Shown: positions 1 through 12,236 of the stretch, piece after piece
How positions within the stretch are numbered: the stretch's first letter is position 1
Layout: the number at the start of each line of letters is the position of its first letter
Origin: Erythrophleum ivorense
Taxonomy: Eukaryota > Streptophyta > Magnoliopsida > Fabales > Fabaceae
Length of the DNA stretch: 64,000 nucleotides
NCBI GenBank assembly: GCA_026724425.1
Contig: JAIUCV010000001.1
Coordinates: 18,768,556 to 18,832,555 of the forward strand
Reading direction: 5' to 3'
Notes under the pieces: model-generated
Told to the model about the DNA's origin: nothing
The model's input: the letters and a program-made list of their open reading frames with translations, nothing else
The model's database searches: none
Made by a program: the position numbers and the translations under genes

Positions 1-1950
1 TCCTTGCTTAAGGAACCTAAAATGGTTAGTGGGAGAATCATGGGTGAGATTCTAAGGAGAATCTCAGTAGTCAATCTTAACCATATCAATGCATATAAGA
101 ATGTCATGAAGAAATACAATGCATGTGGTGCAAATATATGACTCATAAGTATCATGTAACTCAAACATAACTTTTAGTATGAAAACTCATTTCTCATCAA
201 ACCATGGCATCTAAACATACGGGTTAGGCTCAACTAAACTCATGTATTGGCCAAGGAAGAGCTATTACACTCAATTCCCTGTCATAGGGAGTTAAGGCTA
301 AAAACATACAATGCCCGTGCATAAAACTCATTACAAAAACTATATCAAAGTATAACTCATGAATACATCAAGAAACTATACATACAAACATCTCAATTCA
401 ATTAATCATTCAAATGTATGCAAAATTGGGAGATAAAGGTACCTTGTTAACTTAGAACTTTAACCTCTAATAACCCTCTTGAATCTTGTCTCTTCTTGGA
501 TCCTCTTTGGCTTTACACCCATAAATAGGTGAATTTGGGTTAGCTTGGCCTACATATAGCAATTTGTAGTATAAAAGGAGTCATTAGGATCCAGATTAAC
601 TTATAATACCACCATATAATCTTATTAGAACTCAAAATGCATTTTTGACTCATCTTTGATCTTTTTAGAGGCAACTCTTATATTCCACTTTCTAGGCTCC
701 CAAATCTCACTTGCTATAAGCCACATAACTCTAATAAAACTCATTAGAACCATCATATATATGATTAAATAAGCCAAAAGTCTTCTTTCTCCTTTATGCC
801 CATTTAAACTCTAAAATTTCATCTTTCAATTTAAGGCTCCTAAATTTAATCCAATGGTTTTATTAGTATTTATAATTCATATCTATACCATTTTTAATCT
901 TAGAATTAATAAAAGAACTCCCTAGCTACTCCATCCCCCCCATGGCCAAACCTAGCACCCATATTGGCCTAATGGAAGTTTTTGTCATTTTCTTGGGAAT
1001 TTGATATACATAGAATATCCATGGCTTTTTTCTAGCTCAAATTTGATCTTAGGTAGCTTAAAACATCTTCTTCAAGTTTCATAACTTCCATAGTGCAAAT
1101 AGAACCCTAGATAGTTTAACTTGAGTTCTATGACTTCTTAATTAATTCCAATTGCATAATCTTATTCTACACCCTTCAAAACCCTTGTTTCTCTCAAGTT
1201 TTCATCAACCTAGAGTCTCCTTCTCACTCTTTCTCTCTAGGCAAAAATGTAGAGGAGCAAGAAACTCAAGGAATAGCAAGCTTTTTAATGCATGACATAC
1301 CTTGTTTGAAAACTTGTTCAATGGTGATTTCTTTACCATATTTGGTCATTCCAAACCTTTATTTTTTCTCAAGAGATCAGCCACCAAAGTCAACCCTTCA
1401 AGAAGTTGAAAGCACCATTAGAAAGAGCTTGAAGAGTAGAAGTTTGCTAACTACCAAAGCATAAAATTTAGCCTTTTTTCCTTACCTTATATGCCTTTCT
1501 TTCTCTTCTCTCTCTTCCCATTCTTCATCATGCCATGACTGCCTATTTTAGAGCTTGGAATGTTGATTTAAGAAAAAGAACTAGGTGGTATGCTATATAA
1601 TAAAGAGAAGGAAGATTTTTTAAACAATTTTAAAAATACCGATTACATCAATCCCAAAATTTTAACTGCTTTGTTTGAACTCATTTTAAATTCTTTTTGA
1701 AAATTATCCTTTCCATTATAAAAGTGAGACTCTCTAGTTTATTAAAAATATTTATTTTAAAATTTTTGGAATTTAAAACTATCCCAAAAAGTCTAGTCAA
1801 ATTTACAGTTAACCAATGCCTTAACTCATACATCAAAAGGATTTTAGCCATTCTGATGGTTCTTATGATTTTCAAGGCCTCTGAAAACCCTAATGATCTT
1901 AATTTTAGCATTTAAAAATGTTTTTAGTTTTTAAAATTTTATCTAAAATT
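1..1950 (-). repeat. Decayed Ty3/gypsy LTR (family-2-like), cut by window start
   Basis: This stretch has no credible gene. It resembles the complete LTR at 56797-60664. The text around 1671-1730 (a 'tttgtttgaactcattt' block followed by 'ctttttgaaaattatcctttccat') matches the block at about 60147-60215. The 'gagattct...gaatctcagtagtc' motif near 50-75 matches the 'gagattatgaaatctcagtagt' motif found in all the later LTR copies. By homology it lies in minus orientation. The right limit is approximate. Confidence 0.55.
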
Positions 1951-2639
1951 ACGATTTTGCCACTGTGATTTTAGTTTAATCTGTTTAGCCACTTTGGCTT
2001 CGATTTCAGGTTATCACTAACTTTATGTCCTTGTTTCTTTGTATTCTAATTAATATTCTATTCTTGCTTGATCTCAATGTATTTTATTCTAGGGTTCTCT
2101 TTCATTATCTTATTGGTTCTAGATTAGTTTTAAGCAATCGAGTGTTATGGTTAGACCCGAACAAAGATGTTTTGGAAAATTTTTGTCTATAGCAGAAATT
2201 AAAGGAATCGTTGAGAGTAGTAAAAATAATAACTTGTTTTTGGATAATATGGTTTTGGAAACTTGCTACTTTATATGTATTTTGCCACATGTTCCATTCT
2301 CAAATGGAGTTTCCATCAATTATTATCTAACCAAAACAAATGGACATAGTAGTTCGTGCTATGATAATGCTAGAAATGTTGAGACTACAAAAGACAATGC
2401 TTGTTAAAGTTGAATCTGAGATAATTTCATGAAAATTAATTTAGTAAATCTCCATGCCAGCTCCCTTTCGAGCCATTTAAAGCATTCTTCATGTAGTTGA
2501 ACTTTGGAAATAACCTAGCCATACGTGAATTTATATGAGTTAATGTTAAGTCACAATATATCTGTTAACTAATTGATTTACTAATATAAAATTGTATAGA
2601 TAGCACCTGGGTCTGATGGGCACTACCACAGAAATAAGA

Positions 2640-3150
2640 TTTGTTATCACACATTAGTTGACGGTTCATGTAAAACCATCAACAAAAGTCAAGTATAGTT
2701 GGCGGTTCATAGAAACCGCCAATAAAAATCAGGAAATGTTAGTGATTCTTAATAAATGACCAACAAAAATACCTTTGTTGGTAGTTCCTAACGAACCGCC
2801 AACAAAGGAACCACTAACATTAAATACTATTTGTTGGTAGTTCGTATGAACCATTAATAAATGAAAACACTTTTGTTCGCAGTTTGTATGAACCGCCAAC
2901 AAAGGAGACACTTTTGTTGGCAATTCATACGAACCGCCAATATGAAGTACCCCTTTGATAGTGGTTCATATGAACTACCAACAAAGGATCATATGTTGGC
3001 AGTTAATATGGAACTGCCAACAATAACTAAACTTTTGTTGGTGTTTCTCTTTGAACCGCCAACAAAAATTCATTCCTATGTTTGTGATTTTCTAAAAAAA
3101 CCACCAACGTATTCATATTTAGTTGGCAGTTTCAATTAAACCGCTAACTA
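2640..3150. repeat. CACTA 5' subterminal repeat array
   Basis: About a dozen copies of a motif close to TTGTTGGCGGTTCATA, alternating with the reverse complement TATGAACCGCCAACAA, so that many neighbours form short palindromes. Such arrays bind the TNPA-type protein in En/Spm elements. ORFs that cross the array are by-products of the repeats and are not genes. Confidence 0.85.
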
Positions 3151-3989
3151 TTTTCAATTTAAACTCCCTCTATTCCTTTTCACTTCCGCTCCTCTCCCTT
3201 TTTCTTTTAAAATCGCATGCAAACTCTCCACCATAAAAACTGTGTGCCATTATCCTTTTGTCCATGCCATCCATCCATACGTAGCCATTTGTTGTCCTTT
3301 TGTGCACTGTTGGTGTAGTGTTTCCCATCCGATGCATGTCAACATATTGTTCTCCCACGTCATGCCTGCCATCTACTCCAGTTTCATTAAGAGCTTTGCC
3401 ATGACTAACGTATGTCCTACGTCTGCTATTTCCTCTGCCACCGTCAACCCACCTTTGCCGTGTTGCTCCTTCCCCTTCTATTTTTTTGTAAGTTCATCCC
3501 ATTTTTTTTTGCAAAATTAATTTCTTTTAATTCATGTATTTTTTCTTTGAACAAATTAAGTGGTAATTGTTTTTCTCTATTTTGGGTTCTCATCCTCCAT
3601 TCTTCAATTTTTGCATTGTGCCTTTTTTTTTTTGAACTATTTTTTTTTTTGGTGACATATTAAGATAATGTTTACAAAATAATTTTGTTGGTACGATAAA
3701 ATGTGCAATATATAATATAGCTAAATTATAACTTACATAAAAGAAGAGAAAAATTATTCTGTCACTGTTCTTTGATTATGGACTGTTGGAATATTGTTCT
3801 AGGCTTGGGAAACTTCCATTTTTATGTCATCATACTGCTGAGTTTTCTTTGAGATATAGATTGTAATAAAAGAATAATTAAATAGAGTATAATGGGGTTA
3901 TATTTAGTAGAGTAATAGATAGGAGTCTAAGCAAATTAAGAGTCACTAATCATATTTTTCTTAAATTAGTTCTTGTTAGATTGAAAGGA
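3151..3989 (+). other. CACTA 5' leader, no gene seen
   Basis: This is AT- and pyrimidine-rich sequence between the subterminal array and the first TNP2 codon. Short ORFs at 3170-3663 have low-complexity products rich in Cys, Phe and Ser and are not conserved-looking. It probably contains the transposase promoter and 5' UTR, but no specific site can be supported. Confidence 0.4.
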
Positions 3990-6900
3990 ATGGATCAGAA
4001 ATGGATGTCTACCAATTGTTTGTCTATGGAATATGAGGATGGAGTGAAAGAGTTTAATAGGTTTGTAGTTAAGCATGCAAAAGACTCTAGTAAAATTATA
4101 TGCCCTTATTTGAATTGCTGCCATGCGAAGCAAATTAGTACAATTGATTTGGAAGATCATTTAGTGTGTAATGGGATTAACCAAAGTTATACATGTTAGA
4201 TAAAGCATGGCGAGACAAAGGATGAGTATAGTAACTGAGAGTATAGTGTGAGTTGTGCCTCAAACGATTTAGACACAGGTACATATGAGGCTGATCATCT
4301 TGAAGAGATGGCAAATGTGGTTGAAACGGATCTTCAAGATTGTCCTGAAATATATGAGAGGTTGAAAAGTGATGCAAAAAAGCCATTGTATTCTAGCTGT
4401 ACTAAATCCACAAGATTATCAGCAGTGTTGAAATTGTACAACTTGAAAGCAGGAAATGGATGGAATGATAAGAGCTTTACATAATTGCTTGCACTTTTAA
4501 AAGATATGCTACTAGAGGATAATGAGCTTCCTAGCTAAACATATGAGGCTAAACAAATGCTATGCTGTATTGGCATGAGCTATGAGAGGATACATGCTTG
4601 TCCTAATGATTGCATTTTATTTTAGAATGAATATGTATCATTAAAGAAGTATCCAAAGTATAATGCCTCTAGATATAAAAAGAAAGAATTAAGTTCAACA
4701 AAGGTGGTATGGTATTTTTCCATCATACCTAGATTTAGACGCATGTATAACAATGCAAAAGATGCAAAACACTTAACATGGCATGTTGATGAAAGGATTT
4801 AAGATGGCAAGCTATGACATCCTACAGATTCTCCTTAATGGAAAAAAATTGATCATGAGTATCCTAACTTTGAGCAAGAAGACAAAAACCTACACCTTGC
4901 ATTGGCTACCGATGGAATAAACTTGCACAGTATCCAAAGTAGTACCCACAATACATGGCCAATGATTTTGGTTATTTATAACCTATCTCCATGACTATGC
5001 ATGAAGCGTAAGTATATGATATTGTCTATGCTAATTTTTAGGCCCAAGCAACTTGAAAATGATATTGATGTATACTTGACTCCTCTAATTGAATATTTGA
5101 AGCTAATGTGGGAAACGGGAATAGAGGTATATGATGGGTATAAGGAGGAAAAATTTAACTTGCGAGGTATGTTATTTAGGACAATCAACAACTTTCTAGT
5201 GTATGATAATTTGTCAGGATACTTTATCAAAGGATGTTGCAAATGCCTTATTTGCAAGGAGGGCACACATTCCATGAGTTTGAAACATTGTATAAAGAAT
5301 GTCTTCCTTGGGCATCGCACATTTTTACCTCTAGGACATCATTACCAGTGGCGGAGAAAAGCTTTCAATGGGATGACAGAGGAAGATAGTGCACCTTTGT
5401 CATTGACTGGTAAGTAGCTGTATGAAAAGGTAAAGGATTTGGATAATAATTTTGGCAAACCTTTTACAGGACACCTTAGGACAAGCGGGTGGAAAGAAAG
5501 GTCTATTTTCTTTGAACTGCCATATTGGAAGTCCTTGTATATAAGACATTTCCTTGATGTGATATATATCGAGAAAAATGTGTGTGACAGTGTAATTGGT
5601 ATGTTACTCAATGTGCCAAGAAAGACCAAAGATGGGATTAAGACGAGATTGGACTAAGTTACTTTAGGAATAAGAGGAGAATTAGCACCGGTGAAAGAGG
5701 GACGTCATACTTATCCACCTTCAACGATGTATACTCTATCTATGAAAGAAAAAAATTTCTTTTGTGAATTTCTTGATGAAGTTAAGGTTCTAGAGGAGTA
5801 TTCTTTAAACATTAAAAAACTTGTATCAATGAAAGATCTGAAGTTAAAGGGTCTTAAGTCTCATGATTGCCATGTTCTAATAGAGGATTTGATTCCAATG
5901 GCTCTACATTCCATTTTGCCCAAAAAGGTACGAAGGACAATCACTAAACTATGCTTCTTCTTCAAGTCCATTTGCAACAAAGTAATTGACCTTGCAAAAT
6001 TGTCCCCATTGCAAAGACAAATTATGGTCACTTTGTGTGAGCTTGAGATGTATTTCTCGCTTTCGTTCTTTGATATGATGGTTCACCTAACTGTTTACTT
6101 GGTTAGGGAGACACAGATGTGTGGTCTAACTTATTTGAGGTAGATGTATCCAATTGAGCGTTACATGAAGATATTAAAAGGGTTTGTTAAAAATTGAAGT
6201 CGACTAGAGGGTTGCATTGTTGACCGGTACATAGTTGAAGAAGCTATTAAATTCTATACCGAATACTTATCTAATGTTGATAATATTGGGCTTTCGATAT
6301 CTCAACACATGGGAAGAATTGCTGGGGAAGGGATTATAGGAAATGAAATAGTTAGCATCACAAGTATAGAGTAGAAGCATGCATACCAATATGTTTTGTA
6401 CAACTCTGATGAGGTTGAGCCATATGTGTGGAAGCATAAGGAGATACTTAGAAGTTTAAACCCCAATAAGAATGAAAGTTGGATATCAAAAGAACATAAC
6501 CAATTTTTTATAGATTAGTTCAGAAATCACATTTTCTTGGAGTTAGATGTGAATCATGGTGTAATTTTTGAAAAATTGAGATGGTTAGCAAGAGGTCTAA
6601 GTCTACATGTCCTCTCTTACACCGGTTATCTCATCAATGGCTATACTTTCTATACAAAAGCACAGGATAATCAGAGTACAATGCAAAATAGTGGTGTAAC
6701 TCTTATAGCTCAGTCTATGCACATTTCTAATGCTAAAAACAAAAATCCTATCTATGCGAACATGTCATATTTTGGGATAATTAAATACATATGGGAGTTG
6801 GACTACATTTTGTTTTGGGTGCTGGTCTTCGGTTATAAATGGGTTGACAATAAGAACATCTTTCGAATTAATGAGTCAGGGTTTATCCAAGTGGATCTTA

Positions 6901-7154
6901 ATAAGGTAAGGTACAAAGATGAGCATTTTATTTTTGCATCCCAGGCTCAATAAGTGTTTTATGTCCCCAATCCTAGTAGTAAAAAGTGGTCCATCATTCT
7001 GTTGACAAACAAAATAAATGAGAACAAAGATTATGTTTAACACGGTCAACATACCGATGTTAAGGATGATCCTTTTTTAGAGATATTGCTTGAAAGTGTT
7101 TCCACTGAAGATGATGCCCTATATATCAAAAATGATCATAAAAAGGGTATCTAG
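3990..7154 (+). pseudogene. TNP2-type CACTA transposase, inactivated by in-frame stops
   Basis: In an active element this protein cuts the CACTA ends and moves the transposon. Translation from ATG 3990 starts MDQKWMSTNCLSMEYEDGV, the typical N-terminal transposase-associated domain, followed by ICPYLNCC (Cys-rich). The TNP2 (Transposase_21) core follows: YERIHACPNDCILF near 4580, LALATDGINLHS near 4900, then ELPYWKSLYIRHFLDVIYIEKNV near 5510-5580. A C-terminal part has YPIERYMKILKGF near 6150. All segments lie in a single reading frame across 3.1 kb with no net frameshift, yet more than a dozen stops interrupt it (for example 4197, 4236, 4482, 4800, 4815, 4836, 4992, 5415, 5655, 6141, 6195, 6372, 6516, 6951). 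Several fall where the family has Trp, Arg or Gln. The assignment is secure; the copy cannot make full-length protein. Confidence 0.92.
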
Positions 7155-7346
7155 ATTTTAAAGAAAGGACAAAGAAGTCTAAATCAAACGAGAAAAAGAA
7201 AAAGATTGTTTTAAATTCATATGCTTCATTTTATTCTTTAATTTCTTTATATGTCCCATTGAATTTTTTAAATATTTTTACGTTTAATCTCTGAATTAAT
7301 TTTGCTTATTCTTTTAACTGATATATTTGAATTTCATTGTAAGTGA

Positions 7347-10300
7347 ATGGCTTCTCCAGGTGGTCATGACAGTGCTCTAGATGATGTGATGAAGGAGATA
7401 AATCAAATTAAATGAGTTTTGACCATCCTAAAAGAGGTGACCCATGCAAGAAGTATTGGAAAGAAATTTGAGGTTCAATGGAATGCCAAAGGTCAACCAA
7501 TTAAGAAAAATGGTAAAAAATTAATCAGTTACATCTAAGTTGTGGCTCGTATGAATGTGGCCATTACTGTAAGTGATTAGTGAAGGGTTGACAATGCCAC
7601 AAAGAATGCCATTTGGGATGAAATAGTGGTAACATATTCTGTCACAAGCATTATGGACTTTCTTATATATACATGCTCTGACAAGTTAATTATGTTAGTT
7701 TGTAGATGTCTTTTGATATTGATCAGAATTGAATGAGGTTTGTACTTGGGAAAGTTGGTAAGGCATTACGATCATTCTGCTATATACTCAGTAGTAGATT
7801 CTTGAGAGATGTTGATGGGAACATTCTTGACCATCCCCCTCAATTATTTCAAGCTATGATAACTCAGAAGGCTTGAGATACATTTACTGTCTGACAACAA
7901 GAGGAGCCTTTCTAAGTAATTATATTCTACAATATATAGTTATTCATTTTAGTGTGCAACAATATGTATTGATTAGATTATTATGTCTTTTTATAGAAAT
8001 TAAGTCAGGATAATCGAGAAAGAGCAAAGAATATTCAATACATGTATAGGAAAAGCCGATTGGGATACTCGGGTCTTGAACAACAGATGGTATGTGAATA
8101 TATATGTTATCTATTTATGAATATATAATGTGATGTAATACTTATACACTAATATTTTGTCCTAATACACAGATCAAGTAGAAGGGATAAAAAATTAGCT
8201 CACTATCTCATCACGTTCTCTAGAAGGCAGCTTAAGTCAATAAAGCGGGCGAAATTGACAATGAGCGTATCTTTGAAGTTTGGAACAAATGTGTAAGTAT
8301 TAATTGATTATAAAAAATTTCAATTAGTCTATTTCATTTTTCTACTTTCAATAATATTTGTCTTTTAATTTATGTGTCATAAGATGCCTTATCACAGATC
8401 CTCCTAAGGGTTGATGATATATTGGGTAAGGCACTTGGTGTCCCAAAGCACCCTGGTCGTGTTAGGGGTGTTAGTTTTGACGTTAGTTAAAGAAACTATT
8501 TTGGGAGACAAAAGAACTCAAAGTTGCATTCTTCAGCTAAGGTTGTCGAGTTGAGAGAGAAGGTGGAGAGACAAGAGTAAGAGCAATCTGAGTTGAGAAA
8601 GTAACTAGAGGGTTAATGATGCCTTATTGAAAATTTGATCAAGATGTAGATGATGGAGATGTAAGTAGTGGACGTTAGCCCCAGTGGTAAAGACAGCTGC
8701 ATACTTACCTCTCAGCATCTCCTTGAGGTAATTTCTTTCTTTAACTAAGTTAACAGTTAAGTGTTTTCACTACTTATTAATAATTTCTTTTGTTATGATT
8801 TGCTTAGGGTGAAGCAAACTGTCTATTATGGTTAGAAACCCCTACTCATCGCGTGGTTGCAGAGGGTTATATGTATAATATTGCAGGAGATACACTTCAT
8901 AATGCAATATTACCCACCAACCACATAAGAGTAGCAGTTAATATCTCTATGGAGGAGAATGTTGAATTACCTATTCCTACTAAAGATGCAAGAATGGTAG
9001 GACAAGCAATGGGGAGCTTCATTGTGTGGCCCACCAATCTCATTATGGTAGCTCTATCAAGATAGGTTTGTTAGTTGACATTTTCCTATGGTTCACTTCC
9101 TTATAATTCTTTATTGATTCTAAATTAAACTAACTCACTTTATTGCACAATCCAAAGGAAAACACATAAAAGTGTCAGGACTTAGCAAGGAATCAATGAC
9201 CGCACCATCAAAGCCAAAGCTTGACCCTCAAGTTTCAAACAAATATAGATTGGCTTTTAAAGCATTAGCAAAACAAATATTAGGGGATGATAACATAGAA
9301 ATTGTAAATTTTCATAAAGAGATTTACAATAGAGAAACACATGATGTGCTTACAATGAAAGTCATAAATGAGATCATCCAACATGAAATGATCGGGGCCA
9401 TTGTTATTAATTTATATATCAAGTACTTCATCTATTGTACATAAACTATTCTTTACTATGTTCATATCAATTTATCATTAATCCATTGGTTTCTTCATCT
9501 TAGGTACTTGTACCATACATTCTTAGTCCCTGGCAACATTATAAAGAGGTTCGTGTTTATCAATTCCCATGGCATTGCTACTTTTTCTCCACAGATGCCG
9601 CATAGCCAATTTATAAGTCAATCACAATAAGTAGCAGATCTGTTTGTTGCAAAATCCAAAAATAAAGTGTTATTCTTGCCCTTTTACATATAAGGGTAAG
9701 TCACTTAGTGTTAAATTTTTCAATTATATATAATTTGAATGTCAACTATTTAATTAGAATTTGCTAACAATGGTTAATTGTCTTAGTGCACATTGGATGT
9801 TGATCGTCATCAATTTATGTGCTCCAATGATATATTATATGGATCCTTTGAATGGTGATCCAACAAACCGTGAGTAGATGCAAGAGTTATTTAATTAGTA
9901 AATAGATGCATTTATTTTCTACGTATTTCTATATAGTTTTATATTTTAATTTCAAAATAATTTTTTATATTAAGTTTTTTTCCAGTTGCTTGATAAAGTG
10001 GTGGTGATGTTCTACGCAAATCACGAGTTTAAGATGTCAAAATCAAAAATAGTCGCCACGTTATACAAATGGACAAAGTAAAGGTATTTATCAATATTCA
10101 AGCAATTATTAAGTACACCATTTCCTAAATTTAATATGTTTTTTTATTGAATTTTTACAATATCCAAAACAACCAAATAACACAGACTGTGGGTACTACG
10201 TGATGAGATTCATGAAGGATATCTTCATACACAGACAATCAACGATCCCAAACACAGTATGTAATTCAGTTTCTTTAAGTGATTGGATGGTTTTCCTTAC

Positions 10301-10412
10301 CTCTATGTTTCCTTCTGTAATAAAGTTTAACTATATGATGGTATTAGTTGCTGGTAATCTGTTGTTACAAGTTGTATTTGTGATACTAGTGTGTAATTTG
10401 CTACAAAAATAA
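7347..10412 (+). pseudogene. CACTA second gene: Transposase_24-like, DUF8039-like and Ulp1/C48 protease, degenerate
   Basis: This is the second CACTA gene, downstream of TNP2 on the same strand. It starts MASPGGHDSALDDVMKEI at 7347. Around 8230-8470 it shows KAGEIDNERIFEVW and DDILGKALGVPKHPGRVRG, the signature of plant Ptta/En/Spm transposase (Transposase_24). Around 8810-9060 it has HRVVAEGYMYN and ELPIPTKDARMVGQAM, typical of the DUF8039 region of TNPA-like proteins. A Ulp1/SENP-like C48 cysteine peptidase follows at 9500-10260: His in 'HWMLIVI' (9791), Asp in 'YYMDPL' (9842) and Cys in 'TDCGYYVMRFM' (10188), preceded by Gln in 'KQPNN'. Pieces lie in several frames, with AT-rich gaps that look like introns. 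Numerous stops make it a pseudogene. The exon structure cannot be settled by eye. Confidence 0.82.
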
Positions 10413-10730
10413 GGCTTAAGACCTAGGGAATTTCTATTTTTAAGATGTTATGCTGTTGAATTTTTTTAAATTTAGAACTTGCTTTAAAAAAATACTTTTA
10501 AATTTTGATTAAATTCTAGTCATCTAACTTCAAATCGTTATTATTTCATTTTGTAGTACTTCCCAAATATATATTACAAAGAATACTTTAATGCTCAGAT
10601 AGATGAACCCAGGGAAGAGTGGTCTCAATACATATTCCAACAGTGTCTGTTGATTTAGTTGAAATTTACTTATGTTAATTTCTACTGGTTTTATATTGTT
10701 TAGTAACATTTGAGTTATTGATTGTAATTG

Positions 10731-11353
10731 CTATTTGATTGCTTTATAATAGGTCTTTTTGTTGGTTGTTTTGAGTTGGTGAATAATTGATGACTAGCAG
10801 AATTGTAGAACAAAAACAAAATAAGGTGCTTAAATTGGAGCTAAAAAATGAAAAAAAAAACTTAATGGTTCTATTTAGAACTACTAACAAAAGTTAGTCT
10901 TTGTTGATGGTTGTTAAATAAGCACCAACAAAAGGCCAATTTTATTGGCGGTTATAAAAATAACCGCCAACAAAAGTTTGGACTTTTGTTGGTGGTTTTG
11001 AAAATAATTACCAATCAAACTTTTCTTGGCAGTTTTGAAAATAACCACTAACAAAAGATGCCCTTTTGTTGGTGATTATTTAACAACCACCAACAAAAGT
11101 CCAAACTTTTTTTGGCGGTTATTTTTATAACCACTAATAAAATGTGGCCTTTTGTTAGTGATTATTTAACAACTCTCAACAAAGACTGACTTTTGTTAGT
11201 CGTTCTAAATAGAACCACTAACCTTTTTTTTTTCATTTTTTAGCTCCAATTTAAGCACCTTATTTTGTTTTTGTTCTACAATTCTGCTAGTCATCAATTA
11301 TTTACCAACTCAAAACAACCAGCAAAAAGAACTATTATAAAGCAATCAAATAG
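10731..11353. repeat. Large inverted repeat (about 0.62 kb palindrome) at the CACTA 3' subterminal region
   Basis: The left arm starts 'ctatttgattgctttataatag' and the right arm ends with the matching 'actattataaagcaatcaaatag'. The arms run with only scattered mismatches to a centre near 11042, where (T)TTGTTGG(T/C)GGTT subterminal motifs dominate. One arm includes a unique stretch (gagttggtgaataattgatgactagcag near 10773) that reappears inverted near 11285-11315. The arms are therefore an inverted duplication and not only repeated motifs. Confidence 0.88.
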
Positions 11354-12035
11354 ATGGCCTTTTGTTAGCGGTTTAGAACTGCAAACAAATAGTTGACTTT
11401 TTTGCTGGCGTTTGTATTGTTAACAGTTAAAAACTACTAATCAAAAAGAAAGATAACCATCAATAAAGTCTTTTCCTAGTGTATTGAGGGTTTATTTTTT
11501 TGTGCTAAATACTAGATATATGAAGATATATATAAATATAACAACGTATCACATCATTCTAGCCCAAAGAAAAGTTTTTAGCTATAATAATTCTTTGAAC
11601 TTTTGACTTACATGTTTTTATGTCTAGCAAAGCCATGCTCTTTTAAATCTTCATATTTTCCCTGAAAACATTAAAAATGGAATACTCAAAATGTGGGGTT
11701 TTTTAGGTAAATCCTATTTTTTATAAAAAAAATGTTTCAACTCCATTTTCGTACAAAATATTGACCAATATCCTATAGATGATTTGGAAGTCGAAACTAA
11801 TGGTTTTGACTTTGAAATTCTTTTTTTAATAATTTCTATGAAAGTCGGAATCCTTGGATCTAACTTTTATATTTTCTTTTATATATATTTAAATTCCTTC
11901 ATATGGCCTGCATTGCAAGCCATGTGAAGGTGCAAGCAAGGCCTGCACACTTGCAGGCCTTGCCTGCATATGACAGGCTGAGTACATAAAAACGATGCAC
12001 AGTGCATATAGCATGAGTTCCAACCTATTAGGGGT

Positions 12036-12236
12036 GAAGTTCATTGGTCACAGAAAGATTCACCAAAGTTGATTCTCAATTCATCGATGATTCGAGCAAA
12101 AGGCTGCCCTCGTGCCACACACATATGCAATGAAATAGATTGGACACAATCGGATCAACCAAATAAGTGTGGGTTATGTAAAGAAGTTAGTCATAATCGT
12201 TCCACTTGTCCACACCGTCACCTCACTAGACAATAG
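12036..12236 (+). pseudogene. C-terminal fragment of a MURA-like MULE transposase (zinc knuckle)
   Basis: The open frame reads GEVHWSQKDSPKLIL and ends NKCGLCKEVSHNRSTCPHR before a stop at 12234. CGLCKEVSHNRSTC is a perfect C-X2-C-X4-H-X4-C zinc knuckle of the kind that closes MuDR/FAR1-type transposases after the SWIM finger. The catalytic part and the SWIM finger are absent upstream (11700-12020 holds no coding signal), so this is a remnant. It supports classing the host element as a MULE. A retroviral-type gag knuckle is the alternative, but the residues around the Cys and His resemble MULE proteins more. Confidence 0.65.

Larger units (their letters stand above)
2621..11481 (+). mobile_element. 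CACTA (En/Spm-type) DNA transposon, degenerate
   Basis: The element begins CACTACCACAGAAATAAG and ends TCTTTTCCTAGTG, giving the CACTA/TAGTG termini of the superfamily. Inside are dense subterminal repeats of the type GTTGGCGGTT..AACCGCCAAC at both ends, a TNP2 transposase gene (3990-7154), and a second gene combining Transposase_24-like, DUF8039-like and Ulp1-like parts (7347-10412). This is the usual order for plant CACTA elements. Unit B of the tandem duplication carries the unoccupied site near 32040. The expected 3-bp target duplication is not clean: GGG lies on the left and TAT directly after TAGTG on the right, although a 'gaggg' follows six bases later. Length is about 8.86 kb. All genes are broken, so the copy is non-autonomous today. 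Confidence 0.9.

Noticed and set aside
3170..3663. ORFs with Cys/His/Ser-rich products just inside the CACTA element
   Set aside because: Low-complexity leader sequence. The genuine transposase frame begins at 3990.
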